Below, in pieces: positions 51,158-59,718 of a stretch of 64,000 bases of DNA (position 1 is the stretch's first letter; every line of letters starts with the position of its first letter). Origin of the DNA: Rhodococcus sp. H36-A4 (GTDB taxonomy: Bacteria; Actinomycetota; Actinomycetes; Mycobacteriales; Mycobacteriaceae); NCBI RefSeq assembly GCF_027158005.1, contig NZ_JAPVLQ010000001.1, positions 558,001 through 622,000 of the forward strand. Direction: 5' to 3'. The notes below the pieces were generated by a model, which was not told the origin of the DNA, ran no database searches, and was given only the letters and a program-made list of their open reading frames with translations. Made by a program: the position numbers and the translations under genes.

Positions 51158-51901
51158 GCTCATCCCGACACTCGATCGCTCAACGGGGCGCTCCGAGATG
51201 CGGCGCTTGCCGAACTAGGGAAGGCAGGCCACCGCGTCGAGCAGTCCGATCTGTATCGAATGAACTGGAATCCTGTGGTCAGGGCGGACGACTACGGCCA
51301 CGATCCAACTGGCCGCCTGCATGTCGCGACGGCGTCGAGCACTGCCCTTCGACGCGGATCTCTGGCGGAGGACATCGTCACCGAGCAAGCGAAACTGCGC
51401 CGGGCGGACGCCGTCGTATTGCAGTTTCCGTTGTGGTGGTTCTCGATGCCTGCGATTCTGAAAGGCTGGGTGGACCGCGTTTTCGTCGAAGGGTTCGGGT
51501 ATGGAATCAGATCCGAAGGTGGTTCGACTCGGCGCTACGGCGACGGCCTGATGTCCGGCAAGCGTGCACTCGTCGTGACGAGCATGGGCGGCAGCGAATA
51601 TACGGTGTCCACGCGCGGAATCAACGGGTCTCTGGAGGAACTATTGTTCCCCATTCATCATGGAATCTTTTGGTATACAGGCATGTCCGTACTGCCGCCC
51701 GTCCTCGTCGCCAGTGCGGATCGGATGACGCCGAAGGATTACCGAGCGGCAGTGGACGGGCTCGCGGATCGCTTGTCGACCCTGTTCACCGATTCGCCCA
51801 TTGCTTACCGCAGCCAGAGCGGCGGCAACTACGACGAAAACTTCGTGCTGCGTTCCGATCTGGCGCCGGACGAGTTCGGTGTCCGGGTCCACGTGGGCTG
51901 A
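51137..51901 (+). CDS. NAD(P)H-quinone oxidoreductase-like flavodoxin-fold protein
   Basis: The 254-residue protein has the flavodoxin-fold features of the NQO/KefF/MdaB group: NILWVFAHPDTRSLNGALRDAAL (FMN/FAD phosphate loop), VLQFPLWWFSMPAILKGWVDRVF (isoalloxazine-binding turn) and VVTSMGGSEYTVS. It would reduce quinones or related electrophiles by two electrons with NAD(P)H. The start ATG lies inside the direct repeat. Its expected divergent regulator (GlxA type) is only a 16-codon stub here; the full regulator lies 11 kb to the left. Confidence 0.87.
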   Translation: MNILWVFAHPDTRSLNGALRDAALAELGKAGHRVEQSDLYRMNWNPVVRADDYGHDPTGRLHVATASSTALRRGSLAEDIVTEQAKLRRADAVVLQFPLWWFSMPAILKGWVDRVFVEGFGYGIRSEGGSTRRYGDGLMSGKRALVVTSMGGSEYTVSTRGINGSLEELLFPIHHGIFWYTGMSVLPPVLVASADRMTPKDYRAAVDGLADRLSTLFTDSPIAYRSQSGGNYDENFVLRSDLAPDEFGVRVHVG

Positions 51902-51908
51902 CCCACAA

Positions 51909-53657
51909 CTATCGCCCCTGCCAGGCCGACCACAGTTCCGCGTAACGCCCACCCTCCGCGACGAGTTCGACGTGTGGCCCTTGTTCGAGGATTTTGCCGT
52001 GTTCGAGGACGACGACGCGGTCGGCGGCGGCGGCTTGGGTAAGCCGGTGTGCCACAACGAGTGTGCTGCGTCCGCGGGTTGCCGCTGCCGCTGCCGCCTC
52101 CAGGTCTCGGGCGCCGGCGCTCCCGGCTTCGGCGGTCGCTTCGTCGAGTACGGCGACGGCGGGGTCGGCGAGGACGAGTCGCGCAAGTGCCAGCTGTTGT
52201 GATTGGGCGGAGGTCAACTCGTGTCCGCCTTCTCCGACAACGGTATCCACGCCGCTGCCCAGGGTGTCGACCCACCGGCCGGCGCCGACGGTGTCGAGTG
52301 CTGCGCGGACGTCCGCTCGGCTCGCATCCGGTGCCGCAAGTAGTAGATCCTCGATCAGCGGGCCCGCGAAGACGTGTACTTCCTGGCTGACGATCGCGAT
52401 ATGTCTGCGCAGCCCTTTCTCGCCCAGTTCGGCGAGCGTCGCACCGCCGATCCGTACGGTGCCGGAGGTCGAATCGATGGAGCCCGCTGCGATTGCTGCG
52501 ATTGTCGACTTGCCCGCACCGGTGGATCCGACGAGTGCGACGGTCTCCCCCGCACCGACGGTCAGGTCGATTCCGTGCAGAACTTCGTGGCCGGTGTCGT
52601 ACGAGTGTCGGAGATCGGTGATCTGCAGCGTTCCGTCGACCGGGACCGCACCTGTCCCAGGGGATCGCTCATCGGGTACGTCGATGACGCCGACCAGTCG
52701 CGCGAGGCTGGCGCCCGCCGATTGCACGTCGTCGAAGGAGAACATGAGCATGCCGATCGGGTTGAACAGCCGGTGAAACAGCAGCGCAGCTGCGGTTACC
52801 TGGCCGACGGTCACGTGATCATCCTGAACCAGCAGGAATCCGGCGGCCAGAATTACTGACAGTCCGACGCATTCGGCACGGTTGCTGCGCGCACCGAAGC
52901 GTGTGAAGAGTCGGAACACGTCGATGCCGATGTCTCGAGCCTTGCCCGACGCCTTGTCGATTTCGGCCAGGTGTGTGTCTTCGAGTCCGTAGGCGCGAAC
53001 GGTGCGTGCGCCCTGCATGCTGCTGATGAGTGCCTGGGATCGCTCGCCCATGGCGACGCGCTCGGCGGCGTAGAGAGGTGCCGATTTCGGTAGGTACCAG
53101 CGCAGGGCCAGCACGTACATCGGGATGGCGACCATGCCTGCGAGCCCGAGACGCCAGTCCAGGCTCAGCATCGCGACCACGCTCAACGATACGAGGAGAA
53201 TCGCGGAGACGATGTTGGGGATGACCTCACCGATCGACTTCGCCATGACTGCGACGTCGTCGCCGACGCGGGAAAGTAAGTCTCCCTTGCCGACTCGTTC
53301 GAGTGTGCCGATCGGCAGATGCAGTGCGCGCCGAAGTACCCGTTCGCGCAGCGTCGCGAGAGTCCGCTCGCCGAGCGTGCTGATCATGTAGGTGCTCAGC
53401 GCCGTGAAGATGCCTCCGATGACGGCGGCGGTGGTGATGACGACCACCACGCTCACGATCGTCGACGTCGGGGCACCTTCGGTGACGCGGTCGACGAGGA
53501 CGCCGAAGACGTAGACGGGGATGAGTGACATGGCCGCCGAGACGGCACTGATCGCGAGGGTGAGGAGAGCAAGTCCCCGTTGGGCGCGTATTTCGCCCGA
53601 CAGGTAGGCCCACGACCGCTTACCCGTCGCGATGGGGAGAAGTTCCGGTGTGGTCAT
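51909..53657 (-). CDS. ABC exporter half-transporter with intact Walker A/B, degenerate signature
   Basis: The 582-residue protein has six membrane helices (residues ~25-305) and an ATPase domain with Walker A ALVGSTGAGKST, Walker B VAVLDEAT (catalytic Glu present) and a weak signature LTSAQSQQLALARL in place of LSGGQ. It overlaps its partner gene by four bases. In a heterodimer its Walker motifs would face the good LSGGQ of the partner and form the one working ATP site. Substrates of such exporters include drugs, lipids and peptides; none can be named. Confidence 0.9.
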   Translation of the reverse strand: MTTPELLPIATGKRSWAYLSGEIRAQRGLALLTLAISAVSAAMSLIPVYVFGVLVDRVTEGAPTSTIVSVVVVITTAAVIGGIFTALSTYMISTLGERTLATLRERVLRRALHLPIGTLERVGKGDLLSRVGDDVAVMAKSIGEVIPNIVSAILLVSLSVVAMLSLDWRLGLAGMVAIPMYVLALRWYLPKSAPLYAAERVAMGERSQALISSMQGARTVRAYGLEDTHLAEIDKASGKARDIGIDVFRLFTRFGARSNRAECVGLSVILAAGFLLVQDDHVTVGQVTAAALLFHRLFNPIGMLMFSFDDVQSAGASLARLVGVIDVPDERSPGTGAVPVDGTLQITDLRHSYDTGHEVLHGIDLTVGAGETVALVGSTGAGKSTIAAIAAGSIDSTSGTVRIGGATLAELGEKGLRRHIAIVSQEVHVFAGPLIEDLLLAAPDASRADVRAALDTVGAGRWVDTLGSGVDTVVGEGGHELTSAQSQQLALARLVLADPAVAVLDEATAEAGSAGARDLEAAAAAATRGRSTLVVAHRLTQAAAADRVVVLEHGKILEQGPHVELVAEGGRYAELWSAWQGR

Positions 53658-55375
53658 CGCAGGACCGCCCCCTTGTAGCGTTCATCGGTGACTGCGAGGT
53701 GGTGATGCGTTCCCTCGGCGACGACACGTCCGTCGTCGACGAGTACGACTCGATCGGTCACTGCGAGGAGGGCGGGACTGGTGGTGATGAGGATGGTGGT
53801 CTGGGCACGATCGCCGCTATGGCGCAGTTCCTTGATCCCGGCGGCAATGGAGTGTTCGGTGACAGCGTCCACCGCCGTTGTCGGGTCGTGCAGGACGAGC
53901 ACCGGAGCCGACACCGACAATGCCCGGGCCAAGGCGACACGTTGACGCTGACCACCCGACAGGCTGGCCCCGCGGTCGGTGACTGCGTGGTCGAGGCCAC
54001 GCTCGTGCATTGCGACGACGTCGGTAGCGGCGGACGCGGCGAGTATTCGGTCGAGTTCGTGATCCTCGCGGGCGCGCCCGGCGGAGACGTTCGTTCGCAC
54101 AGTGCCCGCGAACAGGTCGGTGTTGTGCGGTTCCACCAGAACTGTTCGACGCGCGTCGGCCAGCCCGAGTTCACCGAATCCGAGGCCACCGATGGTCACT
54201 GTGCCGAGATAGTCGTCCTCGCAGATCTGCCCGGACATCACCGCGGCCAATGCCTCGCCGTCCTGAGGCCGCAATGCCACCACACCGAGGAGTTCCCCAG
54301 GAGCGGCCGTAAGGTCGAAGCCGTCGAGAGACCGGTATGCGATGCCCGTGGCGGCGATATCAGTAGCCGGCGGTGCCACCGAACCACCTTCTGCCAGAAC
54401 GTGATCCGCGCCGAGCACCAAGGCCAGGCGATCGGCCGAACCTCGCACGACTGCAGCGACACCCGGTAGGCGCGACATCGTGGTCAGCGGTTCGATGATG
54501 AACTGCGACAGTCCGACCACCGTAATGAGCTCACCTACCGAGATTCGCCCCTGTAGGGCGAACAGTCCTGCTGCACCGGCAATTCCGACCGACAGCAGCG
54601 CACTGACCGTCGTCGAGAATCCGAGGTAGATACTGTTGGCTTTGGCCATCTTCATCGTCGCGCTCAATGCGGTGCGGCTCGAGGCGAAGAATCGGGCCGA
54701 CGCTGCGTCCTCGGCACCGATACCGCGTAGTGGACGCACCCCGCCGACCAGGTCGGTCGCCATGCCGGACACTCGCGCAATCTCTGCTTGTTGCGCCGTC
54801 GCGGCCTTGGTCAGCAACGGAGCCGCACGCTGCAGCCCGAACATGATGACCGGGGTGGCGATGACGACCGCCAACCCCAACGGAATGTCGATGATCAGCA
54901 ACGCAACTGCGCTGACGAGGGTGGCTGTGATCGCCGCGGCCGTACGCGCGATGACATCGAGAATCCACGAGGTCTTCTCGGCGTCGGAGGTGGAAACGGA
55001 CAGCAGTTCGCCAGACACGAGGTCGGTGCGCACGCCTCGGGGATGGAGCACCCGGCCTGCGATCTCGACGCGCATCATGTGCGCCTCACGTTCGATCGCC
55101 ACCACGATGATGCGCGCGCCGAAACGAAACGCATACGACAGAACCACGAACAGCCCAGCGAGAGCCAGCAGCGAGATGACCATCGCGGTTCCGTCACCGG
55201 TGTCGATGGCTCGGCCGACGATCAGACCGATCGCGACCGGAACCATCGTCTCGCAAAACTGATGCAAGCAGAGGAACACGGTGGAGATGATCATCCGGGT
55301 GCGCTGGCGTCGCACACTCCGGCGAAGAATCGCTGTACCGGTCAAAGGGGGGGTCGTGGTCGTCGACGCAGCCAT
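53654..55375 (-). CDS. ABC exporter half-transporter with degenerate Walker motifs, intact signature
   Basis: The 573-residue partner has six helices and an ATPase domain where Walker A is lost (LLGVVALRPQDGEALA instead of GxxGxGKST), Walker B ends VLVLHDPTTAVD (catalytic Glu replaced by Pro), but the signature ASLSGGQRQRVALARAL is intact. The pattern is exactly complementary to the downstream gene. The start ATG at 55375 gives a normal N-terminus; an upstream ATG at 55453 adds residues that look non-coding. The pair is an obligate heterodimer by inference. Confidence 0.9.
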   Translation of the reverse strand: MAASTTTTPPLTGTAILRRSVRRQRTRMIISTVFLCLHQFCETMVPVAIGLIVGRAIDTGDGTAMVISLLALAGLFVVLSYAFRFGARIIVVAIEREAHMMRVEIAGRVLHPRGVRTDLVSGELLSVSTSDAEKTSWILDVIARTAAAITATLVSAVALLIIDIPLGLAVVIATPVIMFGLQRAAPLLTKAATAQQAEIARVSGMATDLVGGVRPLRGIGAEDAASARFFASSRTALSATMKMAKANSIYLGFSTTVSALLSVGIAGAAGLFALQGRISVGELITVVGLSQFIIEPLTTMSRLPGVAAVVRGSADRLALVLGADHVLAEGGSVAPPATDIAATGIAYRSLDGFDLTAAPGELLGVVALRPQDGEALAAVMSGQICEDDYLGTVTIGGLGFGELGLADARRTVLVEPHNTDLFAGTVRTNVSAGRAREDHELDRILAASAATDVVAMHERGLDHAVTDRGASLSGGQRQRVALARALSVSAPVLVLHDPTTAVDAVTEHSIAAGIKELRHSGDRAQTTILITTSPALLAVTDRVVLVDDGRVVAEGTHHHLAVTDERYKGAVLR

Positions 55376-55573
55376 CACGTCACCGAGAAACAAAAGTGCA
55401 TTGATCGACCCTAATCCATGCCCCGATAGGGCCCAGGTCACTTCGGCGAGCATTGCGCTCGTTCAGGGGAAGTGGCGAGAGGGCGACCAGTTCTCATAGA
55501 GTTGGTGCCGACGCGAAAGAAACTCTCGCGAGCACCACCTATCGAGTACGCCAGCAACCAAACGGAGACGATC

Positions 55574-55747
55574 ATGGCCGCCAATACGACCACGGACAAA
55601 GACATCGCCGACGACGAGATCGTCGCATTGGCCGACGAGACCGCCAGCCAGGCGCAGCGCGTCGTCGCTGCATACGCGATCGACGCAGAAGAGTGCCGCA
55701 TGCTGTTTGCGATGCTGGGCATCGAACCGGCGGCACGACCAGAGTGA
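55574..55747 (+). CDS. Small conserved protein upstream of otsA (Rv3489-like)
   Basis: The 57-residue protein, AANTTTDKDIADDEIVALADET and then QRVVAAYAIDAEECRMLFAMLGIEP, starts at an ATG with GGAG seven bases upstream and ends 51 bases before otsA. Mycobacterium tuberculosis has a small gene of about this size, Rv3489, in the same place before otsA (Rv3490). Function unknown. It is too acidic and short to predict a role. Its conserved position suggests it belongs to the otsA transcript. Confidence 0.6.
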   Translation: MAANTTTDKDIADDEIVALADETASQAQRVVAAYAIDAEECRMLFAMLGIEPAARPE

Positions 55748-55798
55748 CCCCACGCACCAGCAATTGCACTTTCTGAACGATGAGCCGATAGGACAGTA

Positions 55799-57253
55799 GT
55801 GGCTGACGCCTCGCAGGGTTCCAATTTCGTCGTCGTGGCCAACAGGTTGCCCGTGGACTTGGAGACGCTTCCCGACGGGAGTACGCGATGGAAGCGAAGC
55901 CCCGGCGGGCTGGTGACGGCACTCGAGCCGATCCTTCGAGCCAACAACGGCGCCTGGGTGGGCTGGCCAGGGGTCCCCGATGTAGAGGTCGAGCCGTTCG
56001 TCGAGGACGAGCTCGAACTGTGTCCCGTCACGTTGAGCGAGCGTGAGGTAGCGGACTACTACGAGGGCTTCTCCAACGGCACCCTGTGGCCGCTCTATCA
56101 CGACGTCATCGTCAAACCGATCTACGACCGTTCCTGGTGGAATGCCTACGTAGAGGTCAACCGTCGGTTCGCCGAGACGACCTCTGCTGCGGCAGCCCAG
56201 GGCGCGACGGTGTGGATTCAGGACTACCAGCTCCAGCTGGTCCCGAAGATGCTGCGGATGCTGCGCCCGGATCTGACAATCGGGTTCTTTCTGCACATAC
56301 CTTTCCCGCCGGTCGAGTTGTTCATGCAGATGCCGTGGCGGACCGAAATCGTCGAAGGCCTACTCGGCGCCGACCTCATCGGATTCCATCTCGCGGGCGG
56401 CGCCCAGAACTTCCTGTACCTCGCCCGCAGACTCGCCGGTCAGGTCACCTCCCGCGGATCCGTCGGGGTGCGGTCCAAGCTCGGATCCGTCCAGGTCGGC
56501 TTCCGGACGGTACGCGTCGGCGCGTTCCCGATCTCCATCGATTCGGGGGATCTCGACGAGAAGTCACGCCGCAAGGCGGTCCGCGATCGCGCCAAGCAGA
56601 TCCGTAAGGATTTGGGTAACCCGAAGCGCATCATGCTCGGGGTCGACCGTCTGGACTACACCAAAGGAATAGACGTCCGGCTCAACGCATTCCGCGAGCT
56701 TCTCGAGGAGGACCGGGTCGATCCGGCCGAGAACATCATCGTCCAGCTTGCAACACCGAGCCGCGAACGCGTCGAAAGTTACAAGGCGATGCGCGGTGAG
56801 ATCGAACAGCAGGTCGGCCGCATCAACGGCGAGTACGGCCAGGTCGGCCACCCCGTCGTGCACTATCTGCATCGGCCGATCCCGCGCGACGATCTCATCG
56901 CTTACTTCGTCGCAGCAGACGTCATGCTGGTCACTCCCCTGCGCGACGGGATGAATCTCGTCGCCAAGGAGTACGTCGCGTGCCGCAGCGATCTCGGTGG
57001 TTCGCTCGTGTTGAGCGAGTTCACCGGTGCCGCTGCCGAACTCCGTCAGGCATACCTGTGCAACCCGCACGATCTCGACAGCGTCAAGGACGCCATCATC
57101 CATGCGCTCGAGCAGTCGCCCGAGGACGGCCGACGGCATATGCGCGCCATGCGTAGGCAGGTGCTCGCACACGACGTCGACCGATGGGCAAGGTCATTCC
57201 TCGACGCGCTGTCGAATCCGCCGCAGGACGGCCCAGCGATAACTCAGCGCTGA
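55799..57253 (+). CDS. otsA: Alpha,alpha-trehalose-phosphate synthase
   Basis: The 484-residue GT20 enzyme starts at a GTG. It has [26 protein letters not shown] (glucose-6-phosphate loop), [25 protein letters not shown] (nucleotide-sugar site) and [18 protein letters not shown]. It joins UDP- (or GDP/ADP-) glucose to glucose 6-phosphate, giving trehalose 6-phosphate. In mycolic-acid bacteria trehalose is needed for cord-factor lipids and stress. The otsB gene is not in view. It is convergent with the Mce-associated genes, with a strong hairpin between. Confidence 0.96.
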   Translation: MADASQGSNFVVVANRLPVDLETLPDGSTRWKRSPGGLVTALEPILRANNGAWVGWPGVPDVEVEPFVEDELELCPVTLSEREVADYYEGFSNGTLWPLYHDVIVKPIYDRSWWNAYVEVNRRFAETTSAAAAQGATVWIQDYQLQLVPKMLRMLRPDLTIGFFLHIPFPPVELFMQMPWRTEIVEGLLGADLIGFHLAGGAQNFLYLARRLAGQVTSRGSVGVRSKLGSVQVGFRTVRVGAFPISIDSGDLDEKSRRKAVRDRAKQIRKDLGNPKRIMLGVDRLDYTKGIDVRLNAFRELLEEDRVDPAENIIVQLATPSRERVESYKAMRGEIEQQVGRINGEYGQVGHPVVHYLHRPIPRDDLIAYFVAADVMLVTPLRDGMNLVAKEYVACRSDLGGSLVLSEFTGAAAELRQAYLCNPHDLDSVKDAIIHALEQSPEDGRRHMRAMRRQVLAHDVDRWARSFLDALSNPPQDGPAITQR

Positions 57254-57268
57254 TTCGAATCCGATGGC

Positions 57269-57295
57269 CCACTGGAGGCACCTGGCCTCCAGTGG
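57269..57295. terminator. Hairpin terminator between otsA and mce-associated genes
   Basis: CCACTGGAGG and CCTCCAGTGG form perfect 10-base arms around a 7-base loop between convergent stops. It would stop both transcripts. Confidence 0.7.
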
Positions 57296-57302
57296 ACTGT
57301 GC

Positions 57303-57788
57303 TCAGATCGGAGCCAACTCGCTTGCGAGCCAACGCCCGTCGACTTTTTCCATCTGCATCCGTACCCGACTTCCGCTACTGGCAGCGTCAGGAGCCTCGG
57401 TGCTGGTGGTGATCTGATTGAGGAACAGCAATATCGTTGCCTCGTCCGGATCGGCCGAAACGACGGCGGTGCCCTGCACGGTGACCTGAACGGTGAGCGA
57501 CTTTTCCTTGGCACTGGGAGCGATCACTTCGGTCACCAACTTGGTGTATTCGTCTTTGAAGTCTCCGGTCAAACCGTCTGCAGCAGAGCCCAATTGCTGA
57601 TCCACATTGTCGAAGTCGTAGGCCAGCATCGAGGTAGCCTGCGTCGACGCTGCTGCTACGGCGTCGGTACGTGCCTGCTCGGTCTGCTCGTTCTGCCGAT
57701 ACTGATAGAACAGCACCCCGACAGCTCCGGCGAGCACCAACACGATGACGACAGCCAAGCTGCGCACAAGAATTCCAGATTTCATCAC
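57303..57788 (-). CDS. Mce-associated membrane protein (second)
   Basis: The 161-residue protein has an N-terminal membrane helix (LAVVIVLVLAGAVGVLFYQY, residues ~11-30) followed by a small external domain of the NTF2/Mce-associated type: ASTQATSMLAYDFDNVDQQLGSAADGLTGDFKDEYTKL, and ending KVDGRWLASELAPI. Such proteins follow mce operons and are thought to stabilise the lipid importer. It matches the position of Rv3492c/Rv3493c. It overlaps the first Mce-associated gene by four bases. Confidence 0.85.
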   Translation of the reverse strand: MMKSGILVRSLAVVIVLVLAGAVGVLFYQYRQNEQTEQARTDAVAAASTQATSMLAYDFDNVDQQLGSAADGLTGDFKDEYTKLVTEVIAPSAKEKSLTVQVTVQGTAVVSADPDEATILLFLNQITTSTEAPDAASSGSRVRMQMEKVDGRWLASELAPI

Positions 57789-58546
57789 GGCACGAACTCC
57801 ACTCTCGACGCGGTCATCACGTCACCGTCGTCAGCGACTGTTACGCGCAACCGGAAGTCGCGCGGCTGGGGTTCTTCGGCATCGGAGTTCTTCACCATTG
57901 CCCGTGCAGCCACCAGGACATCCGCTGCATCGTCGCTGATGTTCTCGATTCCAGCTTCGATGATCTCACCGTTCGAGTCGACACGAGCCTGCTTGACGAC
58001 GTCGACGAACGGCCCTTCACGGCCCTCGAACTCGGCCTTGAAATCACCACTGGCGCCGGCCAGCAACCGATCCACGTCCTCTTGCGCCGAATCGGGATGA
58101 ATCGTCGTCAGATTCAACACGGTCTGTCGGGCGGTCTGTACGAATCGCTCGGCTTGCGCGTCTTCGGCGTTCGTCGCTCGATTGGCCAGAAACAGGTAGA
58201 CGCCTCCAGCGAGCAACGCGAGAACCACGACGACGAACAACGACGTCAGCACTACGCCGCGGCGGTTCGTTGTCGACTGCGGGGAATTCTCGTCCTGCTC
58301 GGGCTTTTCTTCTTCCGGCCGAGAGTCTTCCGTCGTCGGCGTTGTCGGCTTCTTCTCGGCGTCAGCCTCGGCGAGGGAGGATTTCGGTTCCTCTTTCTTC
58401 AGGTCCGGCGTGTCGACGGGTGAGTCCTGTGCGGTTGCCGGTGCTTCGACGGTGTCTTTCGACGTCGTCTCGCCCGCGATAGGCCCTGCCGGTCGTACTG
58501 CCCGACGGCGTGGGCGCCTCGGCGCCGTGCCCTCGTCGTCTGCCAT
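57785..58546 (-). CDS. Mce-associated membrane protein (first)
   Basis: The 253-residue protein has a long charged, Pro/Glu-rich cytoplasmic N-terminus (~95 residues), one membrane helix (VVLTSLFVVVVLALLAGGVYLF) and a C-terminal NTF2-like external domain (AERFVQTARQTVLNLTTIHPDSAQEDVDRLLAGASGDFKAEFEG). It overlaps the next gene (ATGA). In Mtb a pair of such proteins follows mce4F. Here a divergent esterase gene separates it from mce4F. It probably helps assemble or hold the Mce4 complex. Confidence 0.85.
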   Translation of the reverse strand: MADDEGTAPRRPRRRAVRPAGPIAGETTSKDTVEAPATAQDSPVDTPDLKKEEPKSSLAEADAEKKPTTPTTEDSRPEEEKPEQDENSPQSTTNRRGVVLTSLFVVVVLALLAGGVYLFLANRATNAEDAQAERFVQTARQTVLNLTTIHPDSAQEDVDRLLAGASGDFKAEFEGREGPFVDVVKQARVDSNGEIIEAGIENISDDAADVLVAARAMVKNSDAEEPQPRDFRLRVTVADDGDVMTASRVEFVP

Positions 58547-58650
58547 AAAAACCTTCCTCGTTGCGTCCAGTGGTCGTGCCGACTAGAACCGGTGTCGACC
58601 TACATCTCATTCACATTGTGCACGCTGTGGGTAACAGATAGGTCTATAAC

Positions 58651-58664
58651 TAGAACTGGTTCAC
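58651..58664. promoter_or_regulatory. KstR-like operator upstream of the esterase gene
   Basis: TAGAACTGGTTCAC fits the published KstR consensus TNNAACNNGTTNNA at all but its last base; the core AAC-TG-GTT is intact and the left half extends as ACTAGAAC. KstR represses cholesterol-catabolic genes in mycobacteria and rhodococci until a cholesterol-CoA metabolite binds. It lies about 50 bases before the ATG at 58713. Confidence 0.6.
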
Positions 58665-58712
58665 CAGGCTGATACTCTCACTCGTCGGGTCGACTCGAGA
58701 GGACCACTCCCT

Positions 58713-59654
58713 ATGGCTCACACGCTCACATGGCACGACGACATCAGCCACCAGGCACGAGTACTGTCTTATGCCATGCGGATGACGCTGAAACCGGCGT
58801 TCAGTCTCTGGCCACTCACCGACAACGGTATCCGAGCGATCGGTCACCTCGACCGTGCCGTCGACCGACTTCCGAAACCCAAGCGCGTGACGATCGAGCA
58901 GGTTTCCCTCGGCGGGGTGCCATGCGAGAAGACGACACACCCGCGGGTCGCGACGGGATCTCTTGCCGATGCAACCATCCTCTACTTCCACGGCGGAGGT
59001 TTCGTCTTCTGCGGTTTGGCCACCCACCGGAGTGCCTGCGCCACAATGTCTGCTCGCGCAGGTGTGCCGGTGTACTCCGTCGAGTACCGACAGATCCCCG
59101 ACGGCGGAATCGGTACGTCCATCGCCGACGCGATGCGCTCCTACCGCGCCGCGCTGGACACCGTCGCAGATCCGTCCAAGATCGTCGTTGCAGGTGATTC
59201 TGCCGGTGGATATCTCGCGATGAAGGTAGCCGAACTTGCTGTGCTGGAGGGACTCACTCCGCCCGCCGCGGTGTTGGGGTTCTCCCCTTTGCTCAATCTG
59301 GATTTGAAGAGTCATCCGCGGAAGTTCATGAAGAAGGATGCGTACCTTCCGATGAAGCAGGTTCTTGCACTCGAAGATCGCTGGCTCGCCGGACCCGACA
59401 CCATTCCCGGTGCTTCTTCGCCCGTCAATGCCGACCCGTCGATCTTTCCACCGGTATTCCTCTCGACTGCGGAGAACGAAATCATGCGACCCGACGTCGA
59501 ATCGATGACCCGGAAGCTCGGCGTCGCAGGCCGAACCGTCGAAACGCATGTGTGGAGGGGGCAGGTGCACGCGTTCCCCGTGATGGCCACCGCACTGCCG
59601 GAAGGCAAGGCGGTCCTGGACCTCGCTGTGGCGTTCGCTGCCCGCAACCTCTGA
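58713..59654 (+). CDS. HSL-family alpha/beta hydrolase (esterase/lipase)
   Basis: The 313-residue protein has the hormone-sensitive-lipase family signature: YFHGGGFVFCG (oxyanion hole, residues ~91-101) and VAGDSAGGYLAMKVAEL (nucleophile Ser), with the Asp in RPDVESM and His in GQVHAFPVMA. It is about the size and type of the Mtb Lip enzymes (LipF is near this locus in Mtb, though not shown to be the same). A KstR-like box and the mce4 neighbours suggest it works in sterol-ester or lipid use. Converges with mce4F. Confidence 0.87.
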   Translation: MAHTLTWHDDISHQARVLSYAMRMTLKPAFSLWPLTDNGIRAIGHLDRAVDRLPKPKRVTIEQVSLGGVPCEKTTHPRVATGSLADATILYFHGGGFVFCGLATHRSACATMSARAGVPVYSVEYRQIPDGGIGTSIADAMRSYRAALDTVADPSKIVVAGDSAGGYLAMKVAELAVLEGLTPPAAVLGFSPLLNLDLKSHPRKFMKKDAYLPMKQVLALEDRWLAGPDTIPGASSPVNADPSIFPPVFLSTAENEIMRPDVESMTRKLGVAGRTVETHVWRGQVHAFPVMATALPEGKAVLDLAVAFAARNL

Positions 59655-59669
59655 AGCCGACTCCCTACC

Positions 59670-59705
59670 GAGTCCACTCCGCCGCATCTGCGCTGGAGTG
59701 GACTC
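59670..59705. terminator. Hairpin terminator between esterase and mce4F
   Basis: GAGTCCACTCC and GGAGTGGACTC form perfect 11-base arms around a 14-base loop between convergent genes, serving as a bidirectional terminator. Confidence 0.65.
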
Positions 59706-59718
59706 GAAGGGAAATCTG

